The notes: a model not told the origin generated them from the letters alone. A stretch of 35,516 bases of DNA from SCTD01 sp038256525 (GCA_038256525.1 JBBSKF010000014.1:1-35516); one strand, 5' to 3'. Numbered from the stretch's first letter, positions 20,183 to 28,196 are shown. Translations and numbers: made by a program.

Positions 20183-22122
20183 GATCGCAGGCCGCCACGG
20201 GCCGCCTCGTCGCCTTGGCGGTCCTCGCCTTCGGGTGGCTGCTCGGGGTCGCCGGGCCCGCCTCGGCGCACCCGGCGCTCGTCAGCAGCGCGCCCGGGGC
20301 CGGCTATGCCGTGACCGACCCGCCTCGCGAGATCGCGCTGGCCTTCAACGAGCCGGTGACGCTGCCGGACCGGCCCCTGGTCGTCGTGGACGACCGTGGC
20401 GGGCAGGTCCGGCTGCGGGTGACGTCGGCTGAGGGCGGCGCCGGCCTTGTCGGGGCGCCCGAGACACCGCTTCTGGTCGGCGCGTACGAGGTGACCTACC
20501 GGGTTGTCGGCCAGGACGGCGACCTGATCTCGGGGACGTTTGCGTTCGGCGTCGCAACGCCCGTCGGCTCGGCAGAGGCCTCCGATCGCGCGGGAGTGTC
20601 CGGCGGCGGCGCGCCGGAGTCGGTCCCGGTAGGGACGACGGCGCTGCGCGCGCTGCTGTTCCTCGGCGTGGCGGTCGCGCTCGGCGGCGGCTGGCTCGCC
20701 TGGCGGGTCGACGACGCGACCGGCGGGCTGCCGGGCCCGCGGCCGCTGCTGCGCGCGGGCTCTGCCGTCGCTCTTCTTGCCGCGCTCGGCCTGCTCACCG
20801 AGCTTCGCGGCACGGGTGACCTGCTCGAGGCAGCGACCGGTCAGGGAGTCGGACGGCTGCTCGGACTTCAGGCGGTGCTGCTCGCCCTCGCGGTCCTCAC
20901 CGCCCGCCGGCCAGGGCAAGGGGCCGTCGCCGCGCTGTTGCTGGTGCTGGTCGTCGGGCTGGAGGGCGCGCGGGCGCACCCCGGCGACGCCGGTGGCCCG
21001 CTCGGCGCGGTCCTGACGGTGACGCACTTCCTGGCGGGGGCGCTGTGGCTCGGGGGGCTCGTCCACCTGCTGCGCCTCGCCGCCGGGTGGCGTGGCCGCC
21101 CGAAGGCGGTCCGCGTGGCCGCGCGGACGTACGCCCGGAACGCGCTGGTGCTGTTCGTTGTCGTCTCCGCGACCGGGACCGTCAGCGCGGTGCTGCTGCT
21201 GCCCGACCTCGAGGACTGGACCGGGACGACGTACGGCCGGCTCCTGCTCGTCAAGATCGCCGTCTTCCTGGTCGTCGTCGCCCTGGCCTTCGCGGCCGGC
21301 CGCAGGCTCGAGCAGGCCAGGCCGGTCCCTTCGACCGAACAGGTCGCCGTCCCGGCGCCCCGACGGCCGTTCGGCAGGATCGCCGCGGCGGAGACCGCCG
21401 CTCTCGCTACGGTCGTTCTCGCTGCCGCCGCTGTCACGACCGTCACACCTGCCCGGCTCGTCCCGGTCTCCGCGCTGCTCGCGGCACCGGTCGGCCCGAC
21501 GGTGCGAGTCGCCGAACGCGCCCGGCAGGTCAGCGTCTCGGTTGTCGCGTCGCTGGGCCGCGTCGAGATCCGCGCCGACGCCCCCGACGACGGGACCCCC
21601 GCGCAGATCCAGCTCGACGGCCAGATCGCCGTCTCCGGCGCGACGCGCGCACTCGAGCTCGACAGCTGCGGCGCGACGTGCTGGACCGGTCCGGTCGACT
21701 GGGGTCCTGGGACGAACGTGCTGTCGCTCGACGTCGCCGCTGACCGCTACGACGGTGGCAGGGTGTCCATAGGTGTCCCGTGGCCCGCCGTTCCCGCGCC
21801 CGGCCTGCTCCGCCGGGTGCAGGACGCGATGGGCGCGCGGACGGCCATCGACACGGTCGAGACGGTGACGTCCGGGTTCGGCACTGGCCTTCCGCACCAG
21901 TCCCGGCGGACCGGGCAGGAGTTCCTTGCCGGGCAGCCGTGGGCCGAGGGCGGCGCCGCCGACGCCACCGTCGCGGAGCAGGACGGCGGCCGGACGCTGC
22001 TGTTCGCGCTCCCCGCGCTGGGCTACCACTTCGCGCTGCGACTCGACGCGACGGACCGGATCCTCTCCGAACGCATCGTGACGCCGAACCACCTGCTCAC
22101 CCGCGACTACCGCTACCCCTGA
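20179..22122 (+). CDS. CopC-CopD fusion copper protein with C-terminal extension
   Basis: A 647-residue protein linked to copper handling at the membrane. A signal segment ends at ASA-30. The CopC domain follows from H31 (HPALVSSAPGAGY) to about 127. Next comes a CopD-like membrane domain of about eight segments (about 135-435, with VTHFLAGALWLGGLVHLLR). The C-terminal extracytoplasmic region of about 190 residues has two cysteines (CGATC). The CopC copper-site signature DGH reads D-G-D at 113-115, so one Cu ligand may be lost while the N-terminal His is kept. GTG 20179 overlaps the upstream stop. A strong hairpin follows downstream. Confidence 0.88.
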   Translation: MRSQAATGRLVALAVLAFGWLLGVAGPASAHPALVSSAPGAGYAVTDPPREIALAFNEPVTLPDRPLVVVDDRGGQVRLRVTSAEGGAGLVGAPETPLLVGAYEVTYRVVGQDGDLISGTFAFGVATPVGSAEASDRAGVSGGGAPESVPVGTTALRALLFLGVAVALGGGWLAWRVDDATGGLPGPRPLLRAGSAVALLAALGLLTELRGTGDLLEAATGQGVGRLLGLQAVLLALAVLTARRPGQGAVAALLLVLVVGLEGARAHPGDAGGPLGAVLTVTHFLAGALWLGGLVHLLRLAAGWRGRPKAVRVAARTYARNALVLFVVVSATGTVSAVLLLPDLEDWTGTTYGRLLLVKIAVFLVVVALAFAAGRRLEQARPVPSTEQVAVPAPRRPFGRIAAAETAALATVVLAAAAVTTVTPARLVPVSALLAAPVGPTVRVAERARQVSVSVVASLGRVEIRADAPDDGTPAQIQLDGQIAVSGATRALELDSCGATCWTGPVDWGPGTNVLSLDVAADRYDGGRVSIGVPWPAVPAPGLLRRVQDAMGARTAIDTVETVTSGFGTGLPHQSRRTGQEFLAGQPWAEGGAADATVAEQDGGRTLLFALPALGYHFALRLDATDRILSERIVTPNHLLTRDYRYP

Positions 22123-22183
22123 CCAGGCAAACTGTCGTCTCCGGGTATCCGGTCGTGTGGTCTACCGCTAACCGTGGAGCGCG

Positions 22184-22216
22184 ACAGCGCCCCCTGCTCA
22201 TGGCAAGGGGCGCTGT
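22184..22216. terminator. Bidirectional terminator between convergent genes
   Basis: ACAGCGCCCC (22184-22193) and GGGGCGCTGT (22207-22216) form a perfect 10-bp stem. The loop includes a further TGC/GCA pair. It lies between the stops of copCD (plus) and the DUF4396 gene (minus). There is no T-run. Confidence 0.8.
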
Positions 22217-22234
22217 GCGCCGGTGTGAGGCCGC

Positions 22235-22918
22235 TCAGGCAGGGACCTTGGCGCCACGCTTGAGAAGCAGTGCGACGATCGGCAAGGCGACGACGAAGCC
22301 GAGGACGTTGCCGATCTGCATGAGGAACAGGAAGCTGGCGCTGGTCACGGCCGGGATGAGTTCGTTGAAGTGCAGCACCAACATCCAGCCGACCATGCCT
22401 ACGTCGAAAGCGACCACCGAGACGGTGGCCACCGCGAGCGCCACGAGAAGGCTTTTGCCGCCCACCTTGCGGCGGGCTGCGGTGGTGTACTCGAAGACGA
22501 ACAGCATGACGATGGCCAACCCGAGGATGATCGCGATCATGGCGAACACGCCCACGCCGAACAGGCTCAGCCCGGTCGCGATCACGAACGGGACGGCGAT
22601 GAGGTGGCTGATCGAGGAGGCGGCGGCGCCTGCCAGACTTCCTGAAGCGGTCTCGGTGGCCAGCCCCAGCTCGGCTTCGGTCTCGTGCTCGGCCTGCCAC
22701 CTCTTCGTGCGCGGCCGGCCGGCACGGGCGTACAGCGGGAGGGCGAACGGCCCGAGCCACAGCGCGCTGATGACCCACACGCCTTCCATCGAACCGACGC
22801 GCTGGCGGTAGCCGCGGCCGTAGATGTCGTAGGCGACGGCCAGCGCCGTCAGGATCGACAGTGCGACAACGATCGCCGCGACCGGTGCGACCCACCCGGG
22901 TAGTGCTTGGGTTTCCAT
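22235..22918 (-). CDS. DUF4396 family membrane protein
   Basis: A 227-residue integral membrane protein with about six hydrophobic segments. Features match the DUF4396 family: an N-terminal DIYGRGYRQRVGSMEGVW loop, the helix GAAASSISHLIAVPFV with H105, and VAFDVGMVGWMLVLHFNELIPA near the C-terminus. The conserved histidines and methionines are in or near membrane segments and could bind metal. The family is often beside copper-resistance genes, but its activity is unknown. The ATG is at 22918 with AAGGAG 11 bases upstream. Transcription starts from the divergent region shared with the CsoR-family gene. Confidence 0.85.
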   Translation of the reverse strand: METQALPGWVAPVAAIVVALSILTALAVAYDIYGRGYRQRVGSMEGVWVISALWLGPFALPLYARAGRPRTKRWQAEHETEAELGLATETASGSLAGAAASSISHLIAVPFVIATGLSLFGVGVFAMIAIILGLAIVMLFVFEYTTAARRKVGGKSLLVALAVATVSVVAFDVGMVGWMLVLHFNELIPAVTSASFLFLMQIGNVLGFVVALPIVALLLKRGAKVPA

Positions 22919-22950
22919 GTTTGGTGAAGCTCCTTCGGGTCATGGGAAGA

Positions 22951-22970
22951 GGTACTCAGGGGGAGTGACC
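22951..22970. promoter_or_regulatory. Imperfect CsoR-type site on the DUF4396 side
   Basis: GGTACTC-AGGGG-GAGTGACC has both half-sites with one inserted base on the right. It lies 33 bases upstream of the DUF4396 start. Confidence 0.5.
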
Positions 22971-22977
22971 TGCCCTT

Positions 22978-22996
22978 GATACACTAGGGGAGTACC
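22978..22996. promoter_or_regulatory. CsoR-type site and -10 element on the csoR side
   Basis: GATACACTAGGGGAGTACC has a perfect right half (GGAGTACC) and a degenerate left half. TACACT (22980-22985) within it fits a -10 element for the rightward gene, so the regulator probably represses itself. Confidence 0.55.
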
Positions 22997-23028
22997 TTGT
23001 GGGTGACCACGGCGACCGGGAGACCACG

Positions 23029-23364
23029 ATGGCGACGAAGGCCAAGAGCACGACCGGCCAGAGCGGGCAGGCCCCGGCAGGGTGCGGGGACGACCGCGAG
23101 ATGATGGCGGCGGACAAGCGCGACGAGGCGATCAAGCGCCTTGCCCGCGCGTCCGGTCAGGTCGCCGGGATCAGCCGGATGGTCGAGGACGGACGGCACT
23201 GCACCGACGTGCTCCAGCAGATCGCCGCCGTCCAGAAAGCCCTGGACGCGGTCGGGAACATCGTTCTGCGCAACTACCTGGAGCGTTGCGTCACGACCGC
23301 GATCGAAGGTGGCGACCCGATGATCTATGACGAGCTGATGACGGTCCTCAACCGCTACCGGTAG
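23029..23364 (+). CDS. CsoR-family metal- or thiol-sensing repressor lacking the copper-binding His
   Basis: A 111-residue all-helical repressor of the CsoR/RcnR/CstR family, which binds DNA as a tetramer and releases it when its ligand binds. Helix alpha1 matches KRLARASGQVAGISRMVEDGRHC and the conserved cysteines are C58 and C87. In Cu(I)-sensing CsoR a histidine sits four residues before the second cysteine; here the stretch is RNYLERC, with Tyr83 there. A C-x-C arrangement without His is the pattern of persulfide sensors such as CstR. An extra C19 lies in a 25-residue N-terminal extension. ATG 23029 (GGGAGA upstream) is chosen; GTG 22999 is an alternative. Operator-like sites flank it and recur across the island. 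Confidence 0.85.
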   Translation: MATKAKSTTGQSGQAPAGCGDDREMMAADKRDEAIKRLARASGQVAGISRMVEDGRHCTDVLQQIAAVQKALDAVGNIVLRNYLERCVTTAIEGGDPMIYDELMTVLNRYR

Positions 23365-23371
23365 GCGGGAG

Positions 23372-23929
23372 ATGACGACGGCAGTCGCCCGGGCGGACCG
23401 GGCGTCGTGCTGTGACGACCTGCAGGACGCGGACTGGGGACGACTGCCGGGTGCGGAACCGCCTCTGCGGTGGTGGGTTCCGGCGGCGGTCGCCGCGGTC
23501 GTCGCGCTCGTCCTGACGCTCGTCGTGGTCCTGGTGGTCCGCCCGCCCGGTCCGCTCGACGACCCGGACCCGGCTGACCAGCGTGACGGGCTGCTGCGCG
23601 ACGGCCCCGTTCTGCCGCCGGACGCGGGCGGCGTCGCGTTCGGGGGCCGTACGGTCGTCGTGCTGTTCGACCGGGACGAGCCGGCCGGACAACCGTTCGA
23701 GCAGTGGAAGGCGACCGTCGCCGACGACGGCGTCGAGCTCGTCGTCCGGGTCGGCGCCGCCGGCGACGAGCTGGCCCGTCGGGTCGGGATGCCGACCCCG
23801 GTCGACGGGATGCACCCCGTCGGGTACGCCGTGGTGGACGCGTCCCGGACGGTGCGCTACGCCACTCTCGACCCGGTCTATGAGAAGAACGCCTTCGAGG
23901 TCGACGTCATCACCGGCGCCGTCGCATGA
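23372..23929 (+). CDS. Single-pass membrane protein with a thioredoxin-like outer domain
   Basis: A 185-residue protein of unknown function. The N-terminus has an adjacent cysteine pair (ASCCDDL, C13-C14), followed by a membrane anchor at about 36-57 and a soluble domain. GGRTVVVLFDRDEP, GDELARRVGMPTPVDGMHPVGYAVVDASRTVRYATLDP resembles the later strands of a redoxin fold, but the CxxC active site is missing, so this is only a fold guess. It starts 7 bases after the CsoR-family gene and overlaps the hydrolase gene by 4 bases (ATGA), forming one operon. Confidence 0.65.
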   Translation: MTTAVARADRASCCDDLQDADWGRLPGAEPPLRWWVPAAVAAVVALVLTLVVVLVVRPPGPLDDPDPADQRDGLLRDGPVLPPDAGGVAFGGRTVVVLFDRDEPAGQPFEQWKATVADDGVELVVRVGAAGDELARRVGMPTPVDGMHPVGYAVVDASRTVRYATLDPVYEKNAFEVDVITGAVA

Positions 23930-25266
23930 GCACCGAGCCCGGCGGCTGGGGCAAGGCCTATCGTCCGCTGCGGCCTCGGTCCCTAGCCGCGCAGCTCGTC
24001 CTGCTCGTCGTCGCGGAGATCGCGCTGTACGCGAGCTACGACGCCCACGATGCCCGGTTCCACTGGGCGACGCACTTCCTGGTCGCACTCGCCTACGCCT
24101 CGCTGGTCCTGCTCCTGCGGCTGCTCGTCACCGGCGTCCCGGGCCCGCGTCTGCTGCTGCCGGCGGTGCTGGGCTTCCACCTGTTCGCGATGGCGCCGGA
24201 CCTGCTTTTCCGGGGCGGCGTTCCGCACTACCGGTGGATGGATGTGTTCCTCGGGCATGTCGCCGTGCACTACCTGCCCGGTGGCGACGGCAGCTGGCTC
24301 GTCATCGCCCTGACCAGCCTTGGGTTGTTCGTCGGAGCCCTCACGGCGTGGCTGCGGGCCCGGCACGCCGAGACCGACGCCGGGATGCCGCCCGGTATCG
24401 GCCTGACCGGCATGGCGGTCCTGCGCCCGCAGGACGACCCTCGTCGCACGACGCTGGTCCACGACGAGAACGGCAGACCGGGCGACGGCCCGACGGTCGT
24501 CCTGCTGCACGGCCTCGGGGCCTCGTCGGCGTTCTGGCGTCCCGTCGCCGCCGAGCTGTCGGGCAAGGCCCGCACGGTGATTCCTGACCTGCTCGGGTTC
24601 GGCGCATCGATCCGGCTCGGGACGCACTTCCACCTGGACGATCAGACCGCCGCCGTCGTCCGGCTGATCGAAGCCCACGGCCACGGTCCGGTCGTGCTCG
24701 CCGCGCACTCCTACGGCGCGGCGATCGCCGTCACGGTCGCGGCGGACCGCCCCGATCTGGTCCGGCGGCTCGTCCTTGTTTCCCCTGCCGTATTCGCCGA
24801 CGCCGCGCAGGCCCGCGCGAGGATTGGCGGCCGGTCCTGGATCGCCCGCAAGACGATCAGCGGCTCTCCGGTCGCGGACGTGGCCTGCGGGACGATGTGC
24901 CTGCTCCGACGGCCCCTGACGTCGCTGGCCCCCCGGATGGCCGCCAGGGTCTCGCCCGACATCCCCTCCGACGTCGCCCGGGACGCCGTCCGCTACGTCT
25001 GGCCGGCCTACCGCGACGCCCTGACCAGCCTGTTGGAGGACAGCCCGCTCCGGGCTTGGCTCGCGGACCCCCCGCTGCCGACGAGCGTGGTGATCGCCGA
25101 GCACGACCAGACCGTGCTTGCCGGCGACCTGGACGCACTGCTCGGTCCCCAGGTCGAGGGAGTCCGATTGCCCGGTACACACGGCCTGCCGATGGAAAGA
25201 CCCGCTGACGTTGCGGGAGCGATCCTGCGCGGGGGGAACACACGGGCGTCAACCACGTTGGCATAG
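23926..25266 (+). CDS. Alpha/beta hydrolase fused to an N-terminal histidine-rich membrane domain
   Basis: A 446-residue protein. Residues 1-145 hold about four hydrophobic segments with histidines near their ends (H41, H46, H50, H85, H101, H111, H115). From about 185 an alpha/beta hydrolase domain follows: oxyanion motif LLHGLG at 193-198, nucleophile S262 in AHSYGA, acid D394 in EHDQ and H419 in GTHGLP. The triad order is canonical, so an esterase or lipase-like activity on a membrane substrate is likely. The substrate is unknown. It is the last gene of the csoR operon, and its stop codon touches the next CsoR-type palindrome. Confidence 0.82.
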   Translation: MSTEPGGWGKAYRPLRPRSLAAQLVLLVVAEIALYASYDAHDARFHWATHFLVALAYASLVLLLRLLVTGVPGPRLLLPAVLGFHLFAMAPDLLFRGGVPHYRWMDVFLGHVAVHYLPGGDGSWLVIALTSLGLFVGALTAWLRARHAETDAGMPPGIGLTGMAVLRPQDDPRRTTLVHDENGRPGDGPTVVLLHGLGASSAFWRPVAAELSGKARTVIPDLLGFGASIRLGTHFHLDDQTAAVVRLIEAHGHGPVVLAAHSYGAAIAVTVAADRPDLVRRLVLVSPAVFADAAQARARIGGRSWIARKTISGSPVADVACGTMCLLRRPLTSLAPRMAARVSPDIPSDVARDAVRYVWPAYRDALTSLLEDSPLRAWLADPPLPTSVVIAEHDQTVLAGDLDALLGPQVEGVRLPGTHGLPMERPADVAGAILRGGNTRASTTLA

Positions 25267-25284
25267 GTACTCCCTAGGAGTACC
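25266..25284. promoter_or_regulatory. Perfect CsoR-type palindrome before the Met/His-repeat gene
   Basis: GGTACTCC-CTA-GGAGTACC is a perfect 8-3-8 palindrome and the best copy in the window. It starts at the last base of the hydrolase stop codon and lies 19 bases before the start codon of the secreted Met/His-repeat gene, so it should control the 25304-30347 operon. Confidence 0.75.
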
Positions 25285-25303
25285 CCTACACGATGGAGGC
25301 ATC

Positions 25304-25558
25304 ATGAACGGCCAACGCACCATTACCGCCACGGCTCTCGCTGCGCTCGCTGCAGGCAGCGTGCTCCTCGTGTCGGTCGGGACCGCCTCCGCGCTGGACC
25401 GACCGGACCGCGCCTCCGCGCACGTCCCCGGCATGGCCCGGATGCACCAGCAGATGACCGAGCAGAACCCCGGCATGGCCCGGATGCACCAGCTCCATGT
25501 CGAGCAGAACCCCGGCATGGCCCGGATGCACGAGCTCATGACCGACGGCCCGCGCTGA
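25304..25558 (+). CDS. Small secreted methionine/histidine-repeat protein, probable copper binder
   Basis: An 84-residue protein I do not recognise as a named family. Residues 1-30 form a signal peptide ending TASA. The mature 54 residues carry 8 Met and 5 His but no Cys. They include three repeats of PGMARMHxxxxEQN at 42-55, 56-69 and 70-83, the last one degenerate. Regularly spaced Met and His clusters are how periplasmic proteins such as CopC-type and PcoE-type bind Cu(I)/Cu(II). ATG 25304 has a strong GGAGG and an ideal CsoR-type palindrome upstream. It precedes the cupredoxin-ATPase gene by 52 bases. A copper chaperone, buffer or sponge function is inferred. Confidence 0.7.
   Translation: MNGQRTITATALAALAAGSVLLVSVGTASALDRPDRASAHVPGMARMHQQMTEQNPGMARMHQLHVEQNPGMARMHELMTDGPR
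25427..25552 (+). repeat. Three in-frame 42-bp repeats inside the Met/His gene
   Basis: Units at 25427-25468, 25469-25510 and 25511-25552 each open with the same CCCGGCATGGCCCGGATGCA core and diverge in the last third. Near identity at the DNA level points to recent tandem expansion of the metal-binding unit. Confidence 0.85.
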
Positions 25559-25610
25559 GCCTGCGGCCCTCCGCCCGCCCTGCACGACCGGACCCTGACC
25601 TGGAGCAACC

Positions 25611-28196
25611 GTGACCGCCGCTGACATCGCCGTCGTCCTGACCGGCCTGGTCCTGATCGCCGTCCTCGCCTGGTATTTCTTCGCGCCGCGAACCGCGACC
25701 CGGGCAACGGTGGAGGGGGGTCGGCAGGTCATCGACGTCACCGTGAAGGGCGGCTACTCCCCCAGCCTGGTCCGGGTTGAGGCCGGCACCCCCGTCCGGC
25801 TCCGGTTCCACCGGCAAGAGAACAGCGACTGCACGTCCCGGGTGGTCTTCCCGGACCTGCGCAAGAGCGCGTCGCTGGCGGCGTTCGGCACGACCACCCT
25901 CGACCTCGACATCCCCGAACCCGGCGAGTACGCCTGGGCTTGCGGGATGAACATGCTCCACGGCACGCTTGTCGCCGAGGCTTCGGGTGGGCAGGCGTCG
26001 GCCGACACGGCTCAGACCGCGCTCGCGTCCCCGGAGTCCGGCGGCGCACATGTCGCCGAGGCCGCCCGCGCAGTCACCCACATCACCGAGGCGACCGGGT
26101 TCCCGGCCCGGCTGCGACCCGACCCAGGCAGCGACGACACGGAGGACGCCGAGGCCGCCGCCCGCAAGCAGGAGGTCCGTGACCTGAAGCGCCGCGTCGG
26201 GCTCGGCGCGGCGCTGACCCTGCCGGTGCTCTACGCCGCGATGGTCGCGCACTTCATCGGCGAGCAGTACGTCCCGGACGTGCTGGAGAACCGCTACGTC
26301 CAGTTGCTGCTGACCCTGCCGGTGATGCTGTACGTCGGTTGGCCGATCCACAGCATCGGCTGGCGCGCGCTCGCGAACCGCAGCGCCGAGATGAACAGCC
26401 TGATCACCCTCGGCACGATCGCGGCGTTCACCTACAGCCTCGTGGCGACGTTCCTCCCGCAGGTCCTGCCCGAAGGCGTCCGCGAGGTCTACTACGAGGT
26501 CGTCAGCTTCATCCTGACCGTCATCCTGCTCGGCCGGCTCATCGAGGCCAGGGCGCGCGCCGGGACGGGCGACGCGATCCGCGCGCTGGTCTCGCTCGCC
26601 CCAGCGACGGCCAGGGTCGTCCGCGACGGCACGGAGACCGAGATCCCGGCCGAGCAGGTGCAGCTCGACGACCTGCTCCGGGTCCGGCCCGGCGAGAAGG
26701 TCCCGGTCGACGGCGAGGTCACCGACGGCACCTCCACCATCGACGAGTCGATGGTGACCGGCGAGAGCCTGCCGGTCACCAAGACCGCTGGCGACCCCGT
26801 GATCGGCGCGACCGTCAACACGACCGGCGCGTTCACCATGCGCGCGACCCGCGTCGGATCGGAGACCACGCTCGCGCAGATCATCAAGCTCGTCCAGGAG
26901 GCGTCCAACAGCAAGGCCCCGATCCAGCGGCTCGCCGATCTCATCGCGTCCTACTTCGTGCCCGCCGTCATCTTCCTGGCGATCATCACGTTCGTGCTCT
27001 GGTTCGTCCTCGGGCCGGCGCTCACGCTCGCGGTCGTCGCCGCGGTCAGCGTCCTGATCATCGCCTGCCCGTGCGCGCTCGGGCTCGCCACGCCGCTGTC
27101 GATCATGGTGGCGTCCGGGAAGGGCGCGCAGCACGGTGTCCTGGTGAAGAGCGCCGAGTCGCTGGAGACCGCGCACAAGCTGGACACGGTCGTGCTCGAC
27201 AAGACCGGCACGATCACCCGGGGCAAGCCCGAGCTCACCGACGTCGTGCCGGTCGGCGGCCAGGACGAGACCGAACTGCTGCGCCTGGTCGCGTCCGCCG
27301 AGGCCGACAGCGAGCACCCCCTCGCCGGCGCGATCGTGACCGGCGCCCGCGACCGCGGCCTGGAGCTGTCCCGGGTCACGACGTTCGACTCGATCACCGG
27401 CAAGGGCGTTCGCGCCACGGTCGACGGGCGTGAGCTCCTCATCGGCAATGCCCGGCTGCTGCGCGACGCCGACATCGAGACCGGCGAGCTCGAGCAGCAG
27501 GCCGACGCGCTGGCCGACCAGGGCAGGACCCCGATGTACGTCGCCATCGACGGTCGGGCTGCCGGTCTGGTCGCCGTCGCCGACACCGTCAAGCCTGACA
27601 GCGCCGCTGCCGTCGCTGCGCTCCAGCGTCTCGGCCTGGAGGTCGCGATGATGACGGGCGACAACGAACGGACCGCTCGGGCTGTCGCCCGCCAGGTCGG
27701 AATCGACCGGGTCCTGGCCGACGTCCTGCCTGACCAGAAGGCCGCCGAGGTCCGCCGGCTCCAAGACAAGGGCAAGCTCGTCGCGATGGTCGGCGACGGC
27801 ATCAACGACAGCCCCGCCCTCGCCCAGGCCGACGTCGGGGTCGCGATCGGCACCGGCACCGACGTGGCGATCGAGGCCGCCGACATCACCTTGATGTCCG
27901 GGGAGCTGCGCGGCCTGGTCACCGCGATCTCGCTGTCGAAGGCGACGATGCGCAACATCAAGCAGAACCTGGTTTTGGCGTTCGGCTACAACGTCGCGGC
28001 GATCCCGGTCGCCGCCGGGCTGCTCTACCCGGTCACCGGCGCGCTGCTGTCCCCGCTGATCGCGGCCGCCGCGATGGCGATCTCCAGCATCAGCGTCGTG
28101 CTGAACAGTGCGCGCCTGAACCGGTTCAGCCCGCCCGTGCTGGCTGCCGCGAGTGTCGTCGCTGCCCGGCAGCCCGCGGCGGCGGGCCGGCGATGA
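25611..28196 (+). CDS. Cu(I)-type P1B ATPase with an N-terminal membrane-tethered cupredoxin domain
   Basis: An 861-residue copper pump with an unusual N-terminus. Residues 5-25 form a membrane anchor. Residues 38-122 form a cupredoxin domain with likely ligands H67, C74, C111, M113, M115 and H117 (the CGMNMLHG motif is typical). The domain is predicted to lie outside the membrane. A linker and the P-type ATPase follow from about 195. CPC is at 486-488, phosphorylated D530 in DKTGTIT, then SEHPLA and GDGINDSPAL. GYN and MAISSISVVLNSARL indicate the Cu(I) subtype. No cytoplasmic HMA domain is present. It is the main gene of the operator-linked operon and overlaps the flavin monooxygenase gene by 4 bases. 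Confidence 0.93.
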   Translation: MTAADIAVVLTGLVLIAVLAWYFFAPRTATRATVEGGRQVIDVTVKGGYSPSLVRVEAGTPVRLRFHRQENSDCTSRVVFPDLRKSASLAAFGTTTLDLDIPEPGEYAWACGMNMLHGTLVAEASGGQASADTAQTALASPESGGAHVAEAARAVTHITEATGFPARLRPDPGSDDTEDAEAAARKQEVRDLKRRVGLGAALTLPVLYAAMVAHFIGEQYVPDVLENRYVQLLLTLPVMLYVGWPIHSIGWRALANRSAEMNSLITLGTIAAFTYSLVATFLPQVLPEGVREVYYEVVSFILTVILLGRLIEARARAGTGDAIRALVSLAPATARVVRDGTETEIPAEQVQLDDLLRVRPGEKVPVDGEVTDGTSTIDESMVTGESLPVTKTAGDPVIGATVNTTGAFTMRATRVGSETTLAQIIKLVQEASNSKAPIQRLADLIASYFVPAVIFLAIITFVLWFVLGPALTLAVVAAVSVLIIACPCALGLATPLSIMVASGKGAQHGVLVKSAESLETAHKLDTVVLDKTGTITRGKPELTDVVPVGGQDETELLRLVASAEADSEHPLAGAIVTGARDRGLELSRVTTFDSITGKGVRATVDGRELLIGNARLLRDADIETGELEQQADALADQGRTPMYVAIDGRAAGLVAVADTVKPDSAAAVAALQRLGLEVAMMTGDNERTARAVARQVGIDRVLADVLPDQKAAEVRRLQDKGKLVAMVGDGINDSPALAQADVGVAIGTGTDVAIEAADITLMSGELRGLVTAISLSKATMRNIKQNLVLAFGYNVAAIPVAAGLLYPVTGALLSPLIAAAAMAISSISVVLNSARLNRFSPPVLAAASVVAARQPAAAGRR

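Noticed and set aside
20179..22122. Split of copCD into separate copC and copD genes
   Set aside because: The frame is continuous with no internal start with a ribosome binding site at the domain boundary; fusions of this type are known.
25427..25552. Regular 42-bp repeats considered as a CRISPR-like array
   Set aside because: They are in frame within a coding gene, directly adjacent with no spacers, and explain the protein repeats.
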